Shown here: in pieces, positions 54,566-63,627 of the stretch
Numbering within the stretch: the first letter of the stretch is position 1
Layout: every line of letters starts with the position of its first letter
Source: Candidatus Aminicenans sakinawicola JGI OTU-1
GTDB lineage: Bacteria > Acidobacteriota > Aminicenantia > Aminicenantales > Aminicenantaceae
Assembly (NCBI GenBank): GCA_000493965.1
Contig: AWNV01000001.1
Coordinates: forward strand, 62,001 to 126,000
Direction: 5' to 3'
Length of the DNA stretch: 64,000 bases
Program-made: the position numbers and the translations under genes
Notes under the pieces: generated by a model
The model's database searches: none
What the model was told of the DNA's origin: nothing
Seen by the model: the letters and a program-made list of their open reading frames with translations, nothing else

Positions 54566-54887
54566 TCCTAGACCTTATATTGACTGATTTAACAGGATTG
54601 TCAATTACGTTGGTATAGTGAGAGATTACTTTAAAGCTGGATAGTTATTTAGCCTTGCAGGCAGTGAAAAGCAATATCTCTCTTTTCCAATCCTGCGGCC
54701 ACATTTTCTTAGCAGTCTTCAAAATCAGAGGATAGCGCAGGGCTATGAAAGGGTGAAAAACTGCATATTTGATTTTATGAGTCAATTTGAACAATATGCC
54801 TGTCAGTTTTAGAATTTGATATTCACTATATCCTTATGTAAAATAAATTATCAAAGCTTAACAAATTTTTATTATTATTTAGATAAT
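54566..54887. other. Intergenic gap with a possible minus-strand gene remnant
   Basis: A 322-base gap before the secreted hydrolase. On the minus strand, 54833-54645 is open for 62 codons and reads KLTGILFK..., FHPFIALRYPLILK and AKKMWPQDW before a stop, with no start and a stop just upstream. It looks like the C-terminal tail of a lost gene, but I cannot name the family. No clear promoter or terminator is visible. Confidence 0.3.
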
Positions 54888-57542
54888 ATGGAAAATATGA
54901 TTTTTAAATTTAAAAAATTATCTCTTTTTGTATTTTTAATATTGTTTATTTCAGTCAAGCTTCAATTTGCTGAAGAAAATGTCATATCTATTCAAGGGAA
55001 AGATGGGGCACCTTTCTTTGATCGTCACGGGAATTTAAACATAGTTTATATAACTTCCTATGGCAGGATAGGATTATTAACGCAGCAAGAAAGCAAATTT
55101 AAGATTGCTGATATTCAAAATATTCATTATACAGATAATATTTCTTCTATCTGTACGAAAAGAGATAAGATAGGAAGGATATGGCTTGTATGGGAAGAAA
55201 GAGGATCTGAAAGAAGTGATATATATATAGCTCAGTTGAGAAACAACAAAATCGTTAATCCTGCCGCTTTGACTGATAATATGAGAGGATTTAATTTTTC
55301 ACCCAATATAAATTTTTCCCTTGAGAATGATTTGTTTATGGCATGGGTAAATTATTATCAAAAAAAATACACAATCGTGGTTAAAAATGTTACAACAAAT
55401 CAATGTTGGCACATAAATTCTTATTCAGCTCTTGACCCTCAATTAATAATCGATGGAACAGGAAAAATATGGCTTTTCTGGGTTGGACAGCTTAGAAATT
55501 ATGACGAAATTTTATATACTACTCTTGATGGGGAGAAATGGAAAGAACCTTCAAGCTTAAATCAATTTCCTGATGTCCCTCATATTACTCCCTCTATCGC
55601 TTTGGATTTTTATGGCTTTCCTCATGTTGTATGGAGTTCATATGACGGAGATGACTATGAATTGTATTATTCGTACTGGGATGGAAATAAATGGCATAAA
55701 GAAGAAAAAATTACCAATAATATTAACACAGGTGACACTTTTCCTTGTATTTCATTGTTTTTAGATGGGATTCCTACAGTTGCTTGGGTTAAAAGTATTA
55801 ATTGTAAACACGAAGTATGGCTAATCCATAAAAATGGTGAAGAATGGAGCCATGAGATTAAAATCTCAGACAATGAGGACATAATTAGACCTCCAAAGCT
55901 TATTTCCTCGGGAGGAAAAATTGGTGTTTTATGGCAAACCGGAACAGAAATTAAGGCCTTTTTAATACAGCCTCATGAATTGCAGGAAATATTCTTCTTT
56001 CCAAAAAATAAAAAAGACTCCTTTCTCACTATTCTTGAATTAGATGAGAATAAATATATTGGTTTTGGAAACAGCATTACTTATGGAATAATAAACTTAC
56101 TCCCTGCTCCTGACAAAGGTTATATACCACGACTAGAAAAGCTTATTGATGACAATATAAGTAATGGTACAGTTCTAAACCGTGGTGTTGGTGGTGAATA
56201 CACATCCGAAGGCTTGAGCCGGATTAATTCAGTGATAAATAGTGATAAAGCAAAAACTATATTTCTGATGGAGGGAACAAATGATGTAAAAGATACAAAA
56301 ATTTCAATAGATACAGCCGCCTTTAATTTGCAGGAAATGGCAAAAAAATGCCTTGATTTCAAAATGACAGTCTTTCTTTCATCTATAATTCCAAGATTAT
56401 CTTGGTCTGAAATGTTAAAAGAACGAATCCTTGGACTTAATAATAAAATTAGATCGATAGCATCCAATCTAAAACTATATTTTGTCGATCAGTTTAATGC
56501 TTTTTATAATTATCCGGGAGGTTGGACAACATTATATAGTGATGCAACTCATCCGAATGAGACAGGTTACCAATTAATGGCTAAAACCTGGTATGAATCT
56601 CTTAAAGATACTATTCAAAAACCTTCTATAGAAATTAACAAAGATTCTCTTTTTTTTAAAGGACAAAAAGAAGAATCAAACTTTCCTCCTCAGGTATTCA
56701 AGATAAGAAATTCTGGAGTAGAAGAGTTAACTTATAACATTAGTGCAGATAAAGATTGGATGAATGTTTCTCCTGAGACCGGTGATTCAAAAGGCGAATG
56801 GGATGAAATTCAGGTCTCAGTAGACATTTCAAATTTATCTTATGGAACGCATCAAGGAGAGGTTGTAATTACATCAAATAATGCTGATAATAGTCCACAA
56901 AAGCTGACTGTATATTTAAACATTGAATTCCCCCCTTCTATAGAAATTAACAAAGCATCTCTTTTTTTCGAAGGACAAAAAGAAGAATCAAACTTTCCTC
57001 CTCAGGTATTCAAGATAAGAAATTCTGGAGTAGGAAAGTTAACTTATAACATTAGTGCAGATAAAGATTGGATGAATGTTTCTCCTGAGATCGGTGATTC
57101 AAAAGGCGAATGGGATGAAATTCAGGTCTCAGTAGACATTTCAAATTTATCTTATGGAACGCATCAAGGAGAGGTTGTAATTACATCAAATAATGCTGAT
57201 AATAGTCCACAAAAGCTGACTGTATATTTAAACATTGAATTACCCCCTCTTTATTCTCCAATAAATTTTCATGGAGAAAAGAAAAAAAATAGATCTTTAT
57301 TTCAGGTAGAATATATCAATATCTTGGCATGGGAAGCAAACCCTCAAAATAAAGATATTATAGAAAAATATAAAATTTATCTTATTGATGAGGGCGAAAA
57401 TATTTTATTGAGAGAAATTAATGTGGGTACTTTTGAATATTGGATACGAAAAGTGGATAAAGATAAAGTTTATAAATACGGACTAACTGCTTTTGATATT
57501 TATGGAAGAGAAAGCGATCCTGTTTACACTGAAGTCGAGTAA
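54888..57542 (+). CDS. Secreted multidomain protein: propeller, SGNH hydrolase, two BACON-like repeats, FN3-like end
   Basis: About 884 residues with an N-terminal signal peptide (KLSLFVFLILFISVKL); ATG 54888 or 54897 is the likely start. Residues about 30-370 show propeller-type repeats (WLVWEERG, IWLFWVG, PHVVWSSYDG). A SGNH/GDSL domain follows, with FGNSITYG (serine), GVGGEY, GTNDV and DATHPN (Asp-His). Two almost identical 104-residue repeats (56622-56933, 56934-57245) contain WMNVSPE and GTHQGEVVITSNN, like BACON domains, and an FN3-like tail follows. It probably deacylates or binds the surface glycan. Confidence 0.75.
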   Translation: MENMIFKFKKLSLFVFLILFISVKLQFAEENVISIQGKDGAPFFDRHGNLNIVYITSYGRIGLLTQQESKFKIADIQNIHYTDNISSICTKRDKIGRIWLVWEERGSERSDIYIAQLRNNKIVNPAALTDNMRGFNFSPNINFSLENDLFMAWVNYYQKKYTIVVKNVTTNQCWHINSYSALDPQLIIDGTGKIWLFWVGQLRNYDEILYTTLDGEKWKEPSSLNQFPDVPHITPSIALDFYGFPHVVWSSYDGDDYELYYSYWDGNKWHKEEKITNNINTGDTFPCISLFLDGIPTVAWVKSINCKHEVWLIHKNGEEWSHEIKISDNEDIIRPPKLISSGGKIGVLWQTGTEIKAFLIQPHELQEIFFFPKNKKDSFLTILELDENKYIGFGNSITYGIINLLPAPDKGYIPRLEKLIDDNISNGTVLNRGVGGEYTSEGLSRINSVINSDKAKTIFLMEGTNDVKDTKISIDTAAFNLQEMAKKCLDFKMTVFLSSIIPRLSWSEMLKERILGLNNKIRSIASNLKLYFVDQFNAFYNYPGGWTTLYSDATHPNETGYQLMAKTWYESLKDTIQKPSIEINKDSLFFKGQKEESNFPPQVFKIRNSGVEELTYNISADKDWMNVSPETGDSKGEWDEIQVSVDISNLSYGTHQGEVVITSNNADNSPQKLTVYLNIEFPPSIEINKASLFFEGQKEESNFPPQVFKIRNSGVGKLTYNISADKDWMNVSPEIGDSKGEWDEIQVSVDISNLSYGTHQGEVVITSNNADNSPQKLTVYLNIELPPLYSPINFHGEKKKNRSLFQVEYINILAWEANPQNKDIIEKYKIYLIDEGENILLREINVGTFEYWIRKVDKDKVYKYGLTAFDIYGRESDPVYTEVE
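56622..57245 (+). repeat. Near-identical 312-bp tandem repeat
   Basis: Two units with a 312-base period, starting at 56622 and 56934, differ at only a few bases and encode two consecutive BACON-like domains. The high identity at DNA level means a recent duplication or ongoing gene conversion. Confidence 0.9.
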
Positions 57543-57628
57543 ATCATCTGGGATAAATTTGAATATCATTTAAAAAAACAGCAATTATGTGCTAAAGTGA
57601 TTAGAATGTTAAAAAAGGAAGATTTGTA

Positions 57629-58690
57629 ATGAAGCTAATAGTTGAAGCATTTATTGTTTCGGGTCTCATATCATTTATTTTAACTTTGGGCTTAACAAAA
57701 TTAGCTCATAAATGTAATTGTTTTAATAAATTTAACAATAGAATCTTTAAAGAAAAAAATGCACCAAGAATCGGAGGGATTTCTGTATTTTTTTCTGTAT
57801 TTTTTTCTATGTTATTTATTCAAATGGTTACATCTAATTATATTTTCCAAGATCTCGATAAAATTATAAATATCCCTCTGTTAATTATTGCTATCTTAAT
57901 AATTTTTACTTTAGGTTTATATGATGATTTTATTGGCACAAATGTTTTAAGTAAAATTTTTTTCCAGATTATTGCGGCAGCAATAATTTATTTTGGCGGG
58001 CTTAAAATAGCAGAAATTAGTATTCCCTTTATAGGATCTAAAAATATAAATTTTTTCCTGTCTTTTTTATTAACTATTTTATGGGTTTGCGGTATAACAA
58101 ACGCTGTTAATATTATAGACGGAGTAAATGGATTAGCTGCCGGAATATCATTTTTTGCACTCCTTTCTCTCGGAGTCTTGGCATTTTTATCGTCTCAATA
58201 TTATCTTGTTGTGATTATAGCTGTCTTATTAGGGGTAATAAGCGGATTTTATCCCTTTAACTTCCCTAGAGCAAAAATATACTTAGGAGATTCTGGGAGT
58301 TTAGTGATTGGATTTATTCTTGCCGCTTTATCTATGGCAACAATTCAAAGAAAGGCTTCATTAGCTATTGTTTTATTGATCCCTATTATTATTTTATTTC
58401 TTCCAATACTAGAAACGATTGTAACAATAATAAGGAGAATTTATAAAAGGAAGAATATCTTTAAGAGAGATACTGACCATCTTCATTACAGGTTTTTAAG
58501 AAAAGGCTTTTCTGAAACTAAAACAACATTGATTCTAACTTTCATATCGTTTTTATTTTCATTGAGCGGGATACTGTTTGAATTTGTTAAAAGAGAACTA
58601 AGAGTATTACTTCTATTTTCTATATTTTTAATTTGTTTTTTTCTCTTGAAATATTTAGGTTATATCAGGATAAATTCAAGATCAAAATGA
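57629..58690 (+). CDS. Undecaprenyl-phosphate sugar-1-phosphate transferase (WecA/TagO-like)
   Basis: 353 residues, about 11 hydrophobic segments. APRIGGI, GLYDDFIG (Mg-binding DD), AVNIIDGVNGLA and YLGDSGSLVIG, and DTDHLHYR as the HIHH-like cytoplasmic loop, are all in order. The family transfers GlcNAc- or GalNAc-1-phosphate to undecaprenyl phosphate and starts glycan assembly on the inner leaflet. It is the probable initiating enzyme of the locus. An AAGGAAG site precedes ATG 57629. Confidence 0.9.
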   Translation: MKLIVEAFIVSGLISFILTLGLTKLAHKCNCFNKFNNRIFKEKNAPRIGGISVFFSVFFSMLFIQMVTSNYIFQDLDKIINIPLLIIAILIIFTLGLYDDFIGTNVLSKIFFQIIAAAIIYFGGLKIAEISIPFIGSKNINFFLSFLLTILWVCGITNAVNIIDGVNGLAAGISFFALLSLGVLAFLSSQYYLVVIIAVLLGVISGFYPFNFPRAKIYLGDSGSLVIGFILAALSMATIQRKASLAIVLLIPIIILFLPILETIVTIIRRIYKRKNIFKRDTDHLHYRFLRKGFSETKTTLILTFISFLFSLSGILFEFVKRELRVLLLFSIFLICFFLLKYLGYIRINSRSK

Positions 58691-58751
58691 CTCTATATAT
58701 TGATAATATTTCCAGATAAATGTGTGCACATGTCGTTAGAGAAAAAATTAG

Positions 58752-58780
58752 TTGACCTCTGTCAATAAGCACAGTAGACT
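58752..58780 (+). promoter_or_regulatory. Sigma-70-like promoter before rmlA
   Basis: TTGACC (58752-58757) and TAGACT (58775-58780) are separated by exactly 17 bases in the 120-base gap before rmlA. The -35 element matches five of six consensus bases and the -10 four of six. Confidence 0.5.
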
Positions 58781-58811
58781 GGCTTTTAACTTAAGGTGAT
58801 AAGGTTTTAAG

Positions 58812-59876
58812 ATGAAAGGATTGATATTAAGCGGAGGGAAAGGGACGAGACTGCGTCCTTTGACTTTCACACAGGCAAAACAACTTGTCCCAGTAGCAAA
58901 TAAACCGGTTTTGTTTTACGGGATAGAGGCATTAAAAGAGGCTGGGATCGAGGAAATCGGTATTGTTGTGGGTGATACAAAGGATGAGATTAAAGAGGCA
59001 GTTGGAGACGGAAGCCGATGGGGAATTCACATTTCTTACATCGAGCAGGAGGAACCTTTGGGATTGGCCCATGCAGTCATGATATCTGAAGACTTCCTTG
59101 GGAAAGAGCCTTTTGTCATGTATCTGGGAGATAATATCCTGAAGAATGGGATCAAATCTTTGGTGGATGATTTTAGGCAGAAAAAGCCTAACAGCCTGAT
59201 ACTGCTGACAGAAGTCCCAAACCCCAAGATGTTTGGTGTGGCCGAGCTTAAGGATGGAAAGGTTGTGCGGCTGGTTGAGAAGCCAAAGAAGCCTATGAGC
59301 AACCTTGCACTGGTTGGTGTCTACATGTTTGATTTCCATGTCTTTGAGGCAGTAAGAGCCATTAAACCATCGTGGCGCAATGAGTTGGAAATTACGGATG
59401 CCATTCAGTATCTTGTCGATCACGGCTGCGAAGTACAGCCTCACCTTGTCAGCGAGTGGTGGAAAGATACAGGGAAGATCGAAGACATCCTGGATGCCAA
59501 CCGCCTGATTCTGGAGTCAATAGAAGGAAAAACAGAGGGACACGTTGATGAATCATCAAGGATAAACGGACAGGTGGTGATAGAAAAAGATGCTCTTGTG
59601 GAGAGAAGTATCATCAGGGGGCCTTCTATTATAGGACAAGGGTGCGAGATTACCGACTCGTATATAGGGCCCTTTACATCTATACAAAAGAAGTGCCGAA
59701 TTGTACGATCCGAGATCGAATGCAGCATCGTTATGGAGGGAAGTGAGATTCTAGATGTTGGAAGCCGCATCGATGAGAGTCTTATCGGGCGAGAAGTGAG
59801 AATCTTCAAATGTCCTTCGAAGCCTTCTGTCTACCGATTCATGGTCGGCGACAAAAGCGAGATCGGAATTAAGTAA
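58812..59876 (+). CDS. rmlA: Glucose-1-phosphate thymidylyltransferase, long form
   Basis: 354 residues. LSGGKGTRLRPLT (nucleotide site), ANKPVLFYGIE, YLGDNILKNG (metal aspartate) and VEKPKKP, with a C-terminal hexapeptide-type domain from about 240 (INGQVVIEKDALV), match the long RmlA group. It makes dTDP-glucose, the first step to dTDP-rhamnose. Base composition is richer in G+C than the preceding 58 kb, like rmlC and rmlB here. A sigma-70-like promoter lies before it, so this is a new transcription unit. Confidence 0.9.
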   Translation: MKGLILSGGKGTRLRPLTFTQAKQLVPVANKPVLFYGIEALKEAGIEEIGIVVGDTKDEIKEAVGDGSRWGIHISYIEQEEPLGLAHAVMISEDFLGKEPFVMYLGDNILKNGIKSLVDDFRQKKPNSLILLTEVPNPKMFGVAELKDGKVVRLVEKPKKPMSNLALVGVYMFDFHVFEAVRAIKPSWRNELEITDAIQYLVDHGCEVQPHLVSEWWKDTGKIEDILDANRLILESIEGKTEGHVDESSRINGQVVIEKDALVERSIIRGPSIIGQGCEITDSYIGPFTSIQKKCRIVRSEIECSIVMEGSEILDVGSRIDESLIGREVRIFKCPSKPSVYRFMVGDKSEIGIK

Positions 59877-59913
59877 AGCTCATTGTGAAGAGCGAAATAA
59901 TGATGTTCCTTTG

Positions 59914-59950
59914 TTGTCATTGAGGGCGAGCGAAGGCAGGATGTAATCTC
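59914..59950. repeat. Degenerate dispersed repeat (GTCATTG...GCGAGCGAAG...AATCTC type)
   Basis: This stretch of the rmlA-rmlC gap, from TTGTCATTGAGG through GCGAGCGAAGG to TGTAATCTC, resembles a family of short intergenic repeats that occur in many copies in several bacterial genomes. It is G+C-rich against its surroundings. I cannot count other copies here because there is only one in this window. Confidence 0.4.
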
Positions 59951-60010
59951 TATAATTTAAATTAACTCATATTTTTAAGGATTTTAATCAGATTTAAGAG
60001 GGAGAGAAAC

Positions 60011-60466
60011 ATGATTGACGGTGTAAAAACAAAGAAATTACGTGTCATTCCCGATGAAAGAGGGAGGCTTATGGAAATTATGCGCAGCGATGACAGCCTA
60101 TTTTTGAAATTCGGTCAGGTTTATGTGAGCACTACTTTTCCTGGTGTTGTGAAGGCCTGGCACTTTCACAAAAAGCAAACAGATAATGTTGCCTGCGTCC
60201 ATGGCATGATAAAACTGGCGTTATATGATTCGAGAGAGGACTCTGCGACTTTCAAAGAAGTGAACCAATTCTATCTGGGCATTCATAATCCAATGCTTGT
60301 TCAGATTCCAAAAGGAGTCTATCACGGTTGGATGTGCGTAAGCGAAGAAGAGGCCCTTATCGTTAACATTCCAACAGAAGTATATGATTATGAAAATCCC
60401 GATGAGCAGCGTATATATCCTCATGACAACGATATCCCTTACGATTGGAGAAGAAAGGATGGCTGA
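60011..60466 (+). CDS. rmlC: RmlC-like dTDP-4-dehydrorhamnose 3,5-epimerase (short form)
   Basis: 151 residues of cupin fold: DERGRLMEI, KAWHFHKKQ, KLALYDSRED, IPKGVYHGW. Like its relative at 6.2 kb it has AWHFH where textbook RmlC has GLHYQ, and it is shorter than the usual 180 residues, so the assignment rests also on its place between rmlA and rmlB. It would epimerise C3 and C5 of dTDP-4-keto-6-deoxyglucose. A GAGGGAGAG site precedes ATG 60011. It overlaps rmlB by 8 bases. Confidence 0.8.
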   Translation: MIDGVKTKKLRVIPDERGRLMEIMRSDDSLFLKFGQVYVSTTFPGVVKAWHFHKKQTDNVACVHGMIKLALYDSREDSATFKEVNQFYLGIHNPMLVQIPKGVYHGWMCVSEEEALIVNIPTEVYDYENPDEQRIYPHDNDIPYDWRRKDG

Positions 60467-61490
60467 GGAACGCTGTATTGAGGACAGGACTCTTCTAGTA
60501 ACAGGAGGAGCAGGTTTTATCGGAAGCAATTTTATCCATTATTTGCTGAAGTATTATCCGCGATGCAGAGTAATCAATCTGGACAAGCTGACCTATGCCG
60601 GAAACCTCGATAACTTAAGGGATGTGGAAGACGATCCCAGGTATGAGTTTATACATGGAGATATCCGAGATCGTGAGGTTGTTAATAAGATTATTAAGAG
60701 AGTTAACGGCATTATCCATTTTGCTGCAGAAACTCATGTGGACCGCTCTATCCTGGATGCTGGCGAATTTATTCTGACAGATGTTTACGGGAGTTTTGTG
60801 CTTTTTGAGGCTTTAAAGAATTCCGATGTTGAATTTTTCATCCATATCTCAACGGATGAAGTTTATGGAAGTCGTGATGAAGGATATTTCAAGGAGGATG
60901 ATCCCATGTGTCCTTCTTCGCCCTATGCTGCAAGCAAAGCTGCTGCGGATAGGTTGGCCTATTCCTATTGGGTGACATACGGCTTACCTATTCTCATTCT
61001 CAGGCCGAGCAATAATTTTGGGCCCTATCAGTATCCGGAAAAGTTTATTCCTCTTTTTGTGAGCAATGCATTAGACGGGAAACCTCTGCCCTTGTATGGA
61101 AAGGGAACGAATGTTCGAGACTGGCTTTATGTGGAAGACAACTGCCGGGCCATAGATGTTGTTATGCGGAAGGGACGGATAGGAGAAGCATATAATGTTG
61201 GTGCTAACAATGAGGTTGCGAATATCAGAGTGGCAGAGCGTATCGTGGATTTGCTAGGAAAACACAGGAGTTTGATTACCTTGGTCAAGGATAGGTTGGG
61301 CCATGACAGGCGGTATGCAGTGGATTGTCAGAAAATCTATGACCTAGGATGGAGGCCCGAAAGGGAATTCGAGGAAGCGCTGGAAATAACTGTCCGCTGG
61401 TATCAGGAGAATATTGATTGGTGGCAGAAAATAAAAGAGAAATCCAAGGATTTTAAAGACTTCTATAAAAAGTACTATAAAGATAGATAA
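60459..61490 (+). CDS. rmlB: dTDP-glucose 4,6-dehydratase
   Basis: 343 residues. VTGGAGFIGSN, HFAAETHVDRSI, ISTDEVYGS (the catalytic TDE) and SPYAASKAAAD (YxxxK) are complete, and RPSNNFGPYQ is the substrate region. The start at ATG 60459 is chosen because an earlier in-frame ATG (60384) lies deep in rmlC; GGAG lies about 10 bases before it. It makes dTDP-4-keto-6-deoxyglucose, which rmlC and rmlD convert to dTDP-rhamnose and which other modules here may also use. Confidence 0.92.
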   Translation: MAEERCIEDRTLLVTGGAGFIGSNFIHYLLKYYPRCRVINLDKLTYAGNLDNLRDVEDDPRYEFIHGDIRDREVVNKIIKRVNGIIHFAAETHVDRSILDAGEFILTDVYGSFVLFEALKNSDVEFFIHISTDEVYGSRDEGYFKEDDPMCPSSPYAASKAAADRLAYSYWVTYGLPILILRPSNNFGPYQYPEKFIPLFVSNALDGKPLPLYGKGTNVRDWLYVEDNCRAIDVVMRKGRIGEAYNVGANNEVANIRVAERIVDLLGKHRSLITLVKDRLGHDRRYAVDCQKIYDLGWRPEREFEEALEITVRWYQENIDWWQKIKEKSKDFKDFYKKYYKDR

Positions 61491-61500
61491 TCTGAAGTTT

Positions 61501-62355
61501 ATGAAAAAAAATATTCTTATTACTGGAGCAAATGGTCAGTTGGGAAGTGAAATAAAATATTTATCTCAATTTTATAATCTCAGTTTCATATTCACTGATA
61601 TCGATGAACTTGATGTAACATGCATTGATGATGTGAAAGCATTTTTTTCGTCTCATAAAATTGACTACGCAGTTAATTGTGCTGCTTATACAGCGGTAGA
61701 TAAAGCAGAGGAAGAAAATGAACTGGCAGATATGGTAAATCATATAGCTGCTCGAAATCTAGCAATAATTTCTTGTGAATTCAATGTGAGATTAATTCAT
61801 ATATCAACAGATTTTGTCTTTGACGGAAATTCATCAGTCCCATTTACAGAAAAGGATAAAACAAATCCTGTGTCTGTATATGGGACAACTAAGCTGGCAG
61901 GCGAAAAAGCTGTTCTTGAAAATGGAAAGGAAGTAATAATCATACGTACTTCATGGCTCTATTCTTCTTATGGGAATAATTTTGTTAAAACCATGATTCG
62001 TTTATCTAAAGAGAGGGATTCGCTAGGTATTGTATTCGACCAGATCGGAACTCCAACTTATGCACGTGATTTAGCCGAAACTATACTACATATAGTTAAT
62101 TCAGGTAATTTTCAGTCCGGAATCTATCACTACAGCAATGAAGGGGTTGCAAGCTGGTATGATTTTGCAAAAGCAATTGTGGAGATAGCAGGTATTAAAT
62201 GTAATATTTATCCTATTGAAACATATCAGTATCCGACTCCAGCAAAAAGGCCGTCATATGGTATTCTAAATAAAGCAAAGATTAAGAGTGTATATAAAAT
62301 AAAGATTCCTTATTGGAAAGATTCGCTGGAAAATTGTATTAACATATTAAAATAA
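61501..62355 (+). CDS. rmlD: dTDP-4-dehydrorhamnose reductase
   Basis: 284 residues with ITGANGQLGSE, NCAAYTAVDKAE, ISTDFVFDG and YGTTKLAGE (YxxxK), followed by RTSWLYS and YFDQIG-type residues (VFDQIGTPT), all of RmlD. It reduces the 4-keto group to complete dTDP-L-rhamnose. Its base composition is lower in G+C than rmlA-rmlC-rmlB, so it may have joined the operon separately. It starts ten bases after rmlB. Confidence 0.88.
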   Translation: MKKNILITGANGQLGSEIKYLSQFYNLSFIFTDIDELDVTCIDDVKAFFSSHKIDYAVNCAAYTAVDKAEEENELADMVNHIAARNLAIISCEFNVRLIHISTDFVFDGNSSVPFTEKDKTNPVSVYGTTKLAGEKAVLENGKEVIIIRTSWLYSSYGNNFVKTMIRLSKERDSLGIVFDQIGTPTYARDLAETILHIVNSGNFQSGIYHYSNEGVASWYDFAKAIVEIAGIKCNIYPIETYQYPTPAKRPSYGILNKAKIKSVYKIKIPYWKDSLENCINILK

Positions 62356-62439
62356 AAAGACATATAATATGATGCATATTGCCATTCAATATTTAGGGAC
62401 GAATATTATAAAAGAATAGACAGATAATAGTGATTGAAA

Positions 62440-63627
62440 ATGGATAAATTTAAATCAATAAAAGTTGGTGATAAAGCCAAATTAAAACACATTATTACTC
62501 AAACAGATATAGACCAATTTGTCGAATTAACTGGAGATGATAACAAACTTCATGTTGATAAAGAATATGCAAGTAAAACATTATTCAAAAAACCGGTTGC
62601 GCATGGTATGCTTAGTGCTTCTTTTATTTCTACAATAATTGGCACAAAACTACCTGGTGATGGAGCACTATGGTACGCTCAAAATATAGAATTTTTACTC
62701 CCTGTGAGAGTTGGGGATGAGATTACAGTAAAGGCTGAAGTGATAAAGAAAATTGAAAGAACAAGAACAATTGAGTTATCTACTGATATTTATAATCAAA
62801 ATAAACAAAAGGTTACCATCGGTACAGCAAAAGTGAAAATAATTGAACAAGAACAGTCTGATCCTGAAATAGGTAAGAAAAAAATTAAAAAATGTGTTGC
62901 TCTAATTATAGGAGGAACTGGAGGAATTGGGAAAGCAACTTGTTTACAATTAGCAAAAGATGGATTTGATATTGCCATTCACTACCATAAGAACAAAGAA
63001 TTGGCTGAAAAAGTTAGAGACCAAATCATTGGCCTTGGGAAAAAGGCAATAATTGTTAATGCCGACATAATTGATTTCGATCTAGTAAAAGAAATGGTAG
63101 AAAAGACCACTCGAAGATTAAATACCATAACTGTCGTTGTTAACTGTACAACATTGAATATACCGAATATAAAATTTAGGGATTTAGAATGGGAAAGTAT
63201 TCAAGAACATTTTGATTTAAATATCAAGGGATCTTTCAATATTCTAAAATGTGTTGTGCCGATTATGGAAAATAACAAATATGGAAAAATAATAAATATA
63301 ACCACACAGGCTATTGAGAAACCTAATTCAGAATGGTTGCATTATATCACAGCAAAATCTGCACTTTATGGTTTTACAAAAGCTCTAGCCTTTGAACTGG
63401 CACCTAAAGGTATTAGAGTTAATATGGTTTCTCCAGGTATGACTGATACAGAATTAATAGCCAACATTCCGGAAAAAGCAAGAATATTAACTGCTGCACA
63501 GACGCCTTTGAGACGAATTGCAACACCGAGGGATATTGCCAATGCTATAAGCTTTTTAGCGTCGGATAAGTCAGATTTTTTAACAGGTGAGACCATCAGG
63601 GTGAATGGAGGTCAAATAATGCTGTGA
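62440..63627 (+). CDS. MaoC-like hydratase - SDR reductase fusion
   Basis: 395 residues. Residues about 1-140 are a hotdog MaoC/PhaJ-type enoyl-CoA hydratase (TGDDNKLHVDKEYA, then PVAHGML, holding the Asp-His site). Residues about 150-395 are a FabG-like SDR (IGGTGGIGKA, catalytic YITAK, ...SDFLTGETIRVNGG). Joined, they would hydrate an enoyl- and reduce a 3-ketoacyl-thioester. That is a polyketide/fatty-acid type reaction, not a sugar reaction. ATG 62440 is the start; TTG 62434 is two codons before. The end overlaps the next gene by GTGA. Confidence 0.8.
   Translation: MDKFKSIKVGDKAKLKHIITQTDIDQFVELTGDDNKLHVDKEYASKTLFKKPVAHGMLSASFISTIIGTKLPGDGALWYAQNIEFLLPVRVGDEITVKAEVIKKIERTRTIELSTDIYNQNKQKVTIGTAKVKIIEQEQSDPEIGKKKIKKCVALIIGGTGGIGKATCLQLAKDGFDIAIHYHKNKELAEKVRDQIIGLGKKAIIVNADIIDFDLVKEMVEKTTRRLNTITVVVNCTTLNIPNIKFRDLEWESIQEHFDLNIKGSFNILKCVVPIMENNKYGKIINITTQAIEKPNSEWLHYITAKSALYGFTKALAFELAPKGIRVNMVSPGMTDTELIANIPEKARILTAAQTPLRRIATPRDIANAISFLASDKSDFLTGETIRVNGGQIML

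Noticed and set aside
58932..59444. A 170-codon minus-strand open frame inside rmlA
   Set aside because: It lies wholly in a clear rmlA gene and has no family pattern; shadow of the coding strand.
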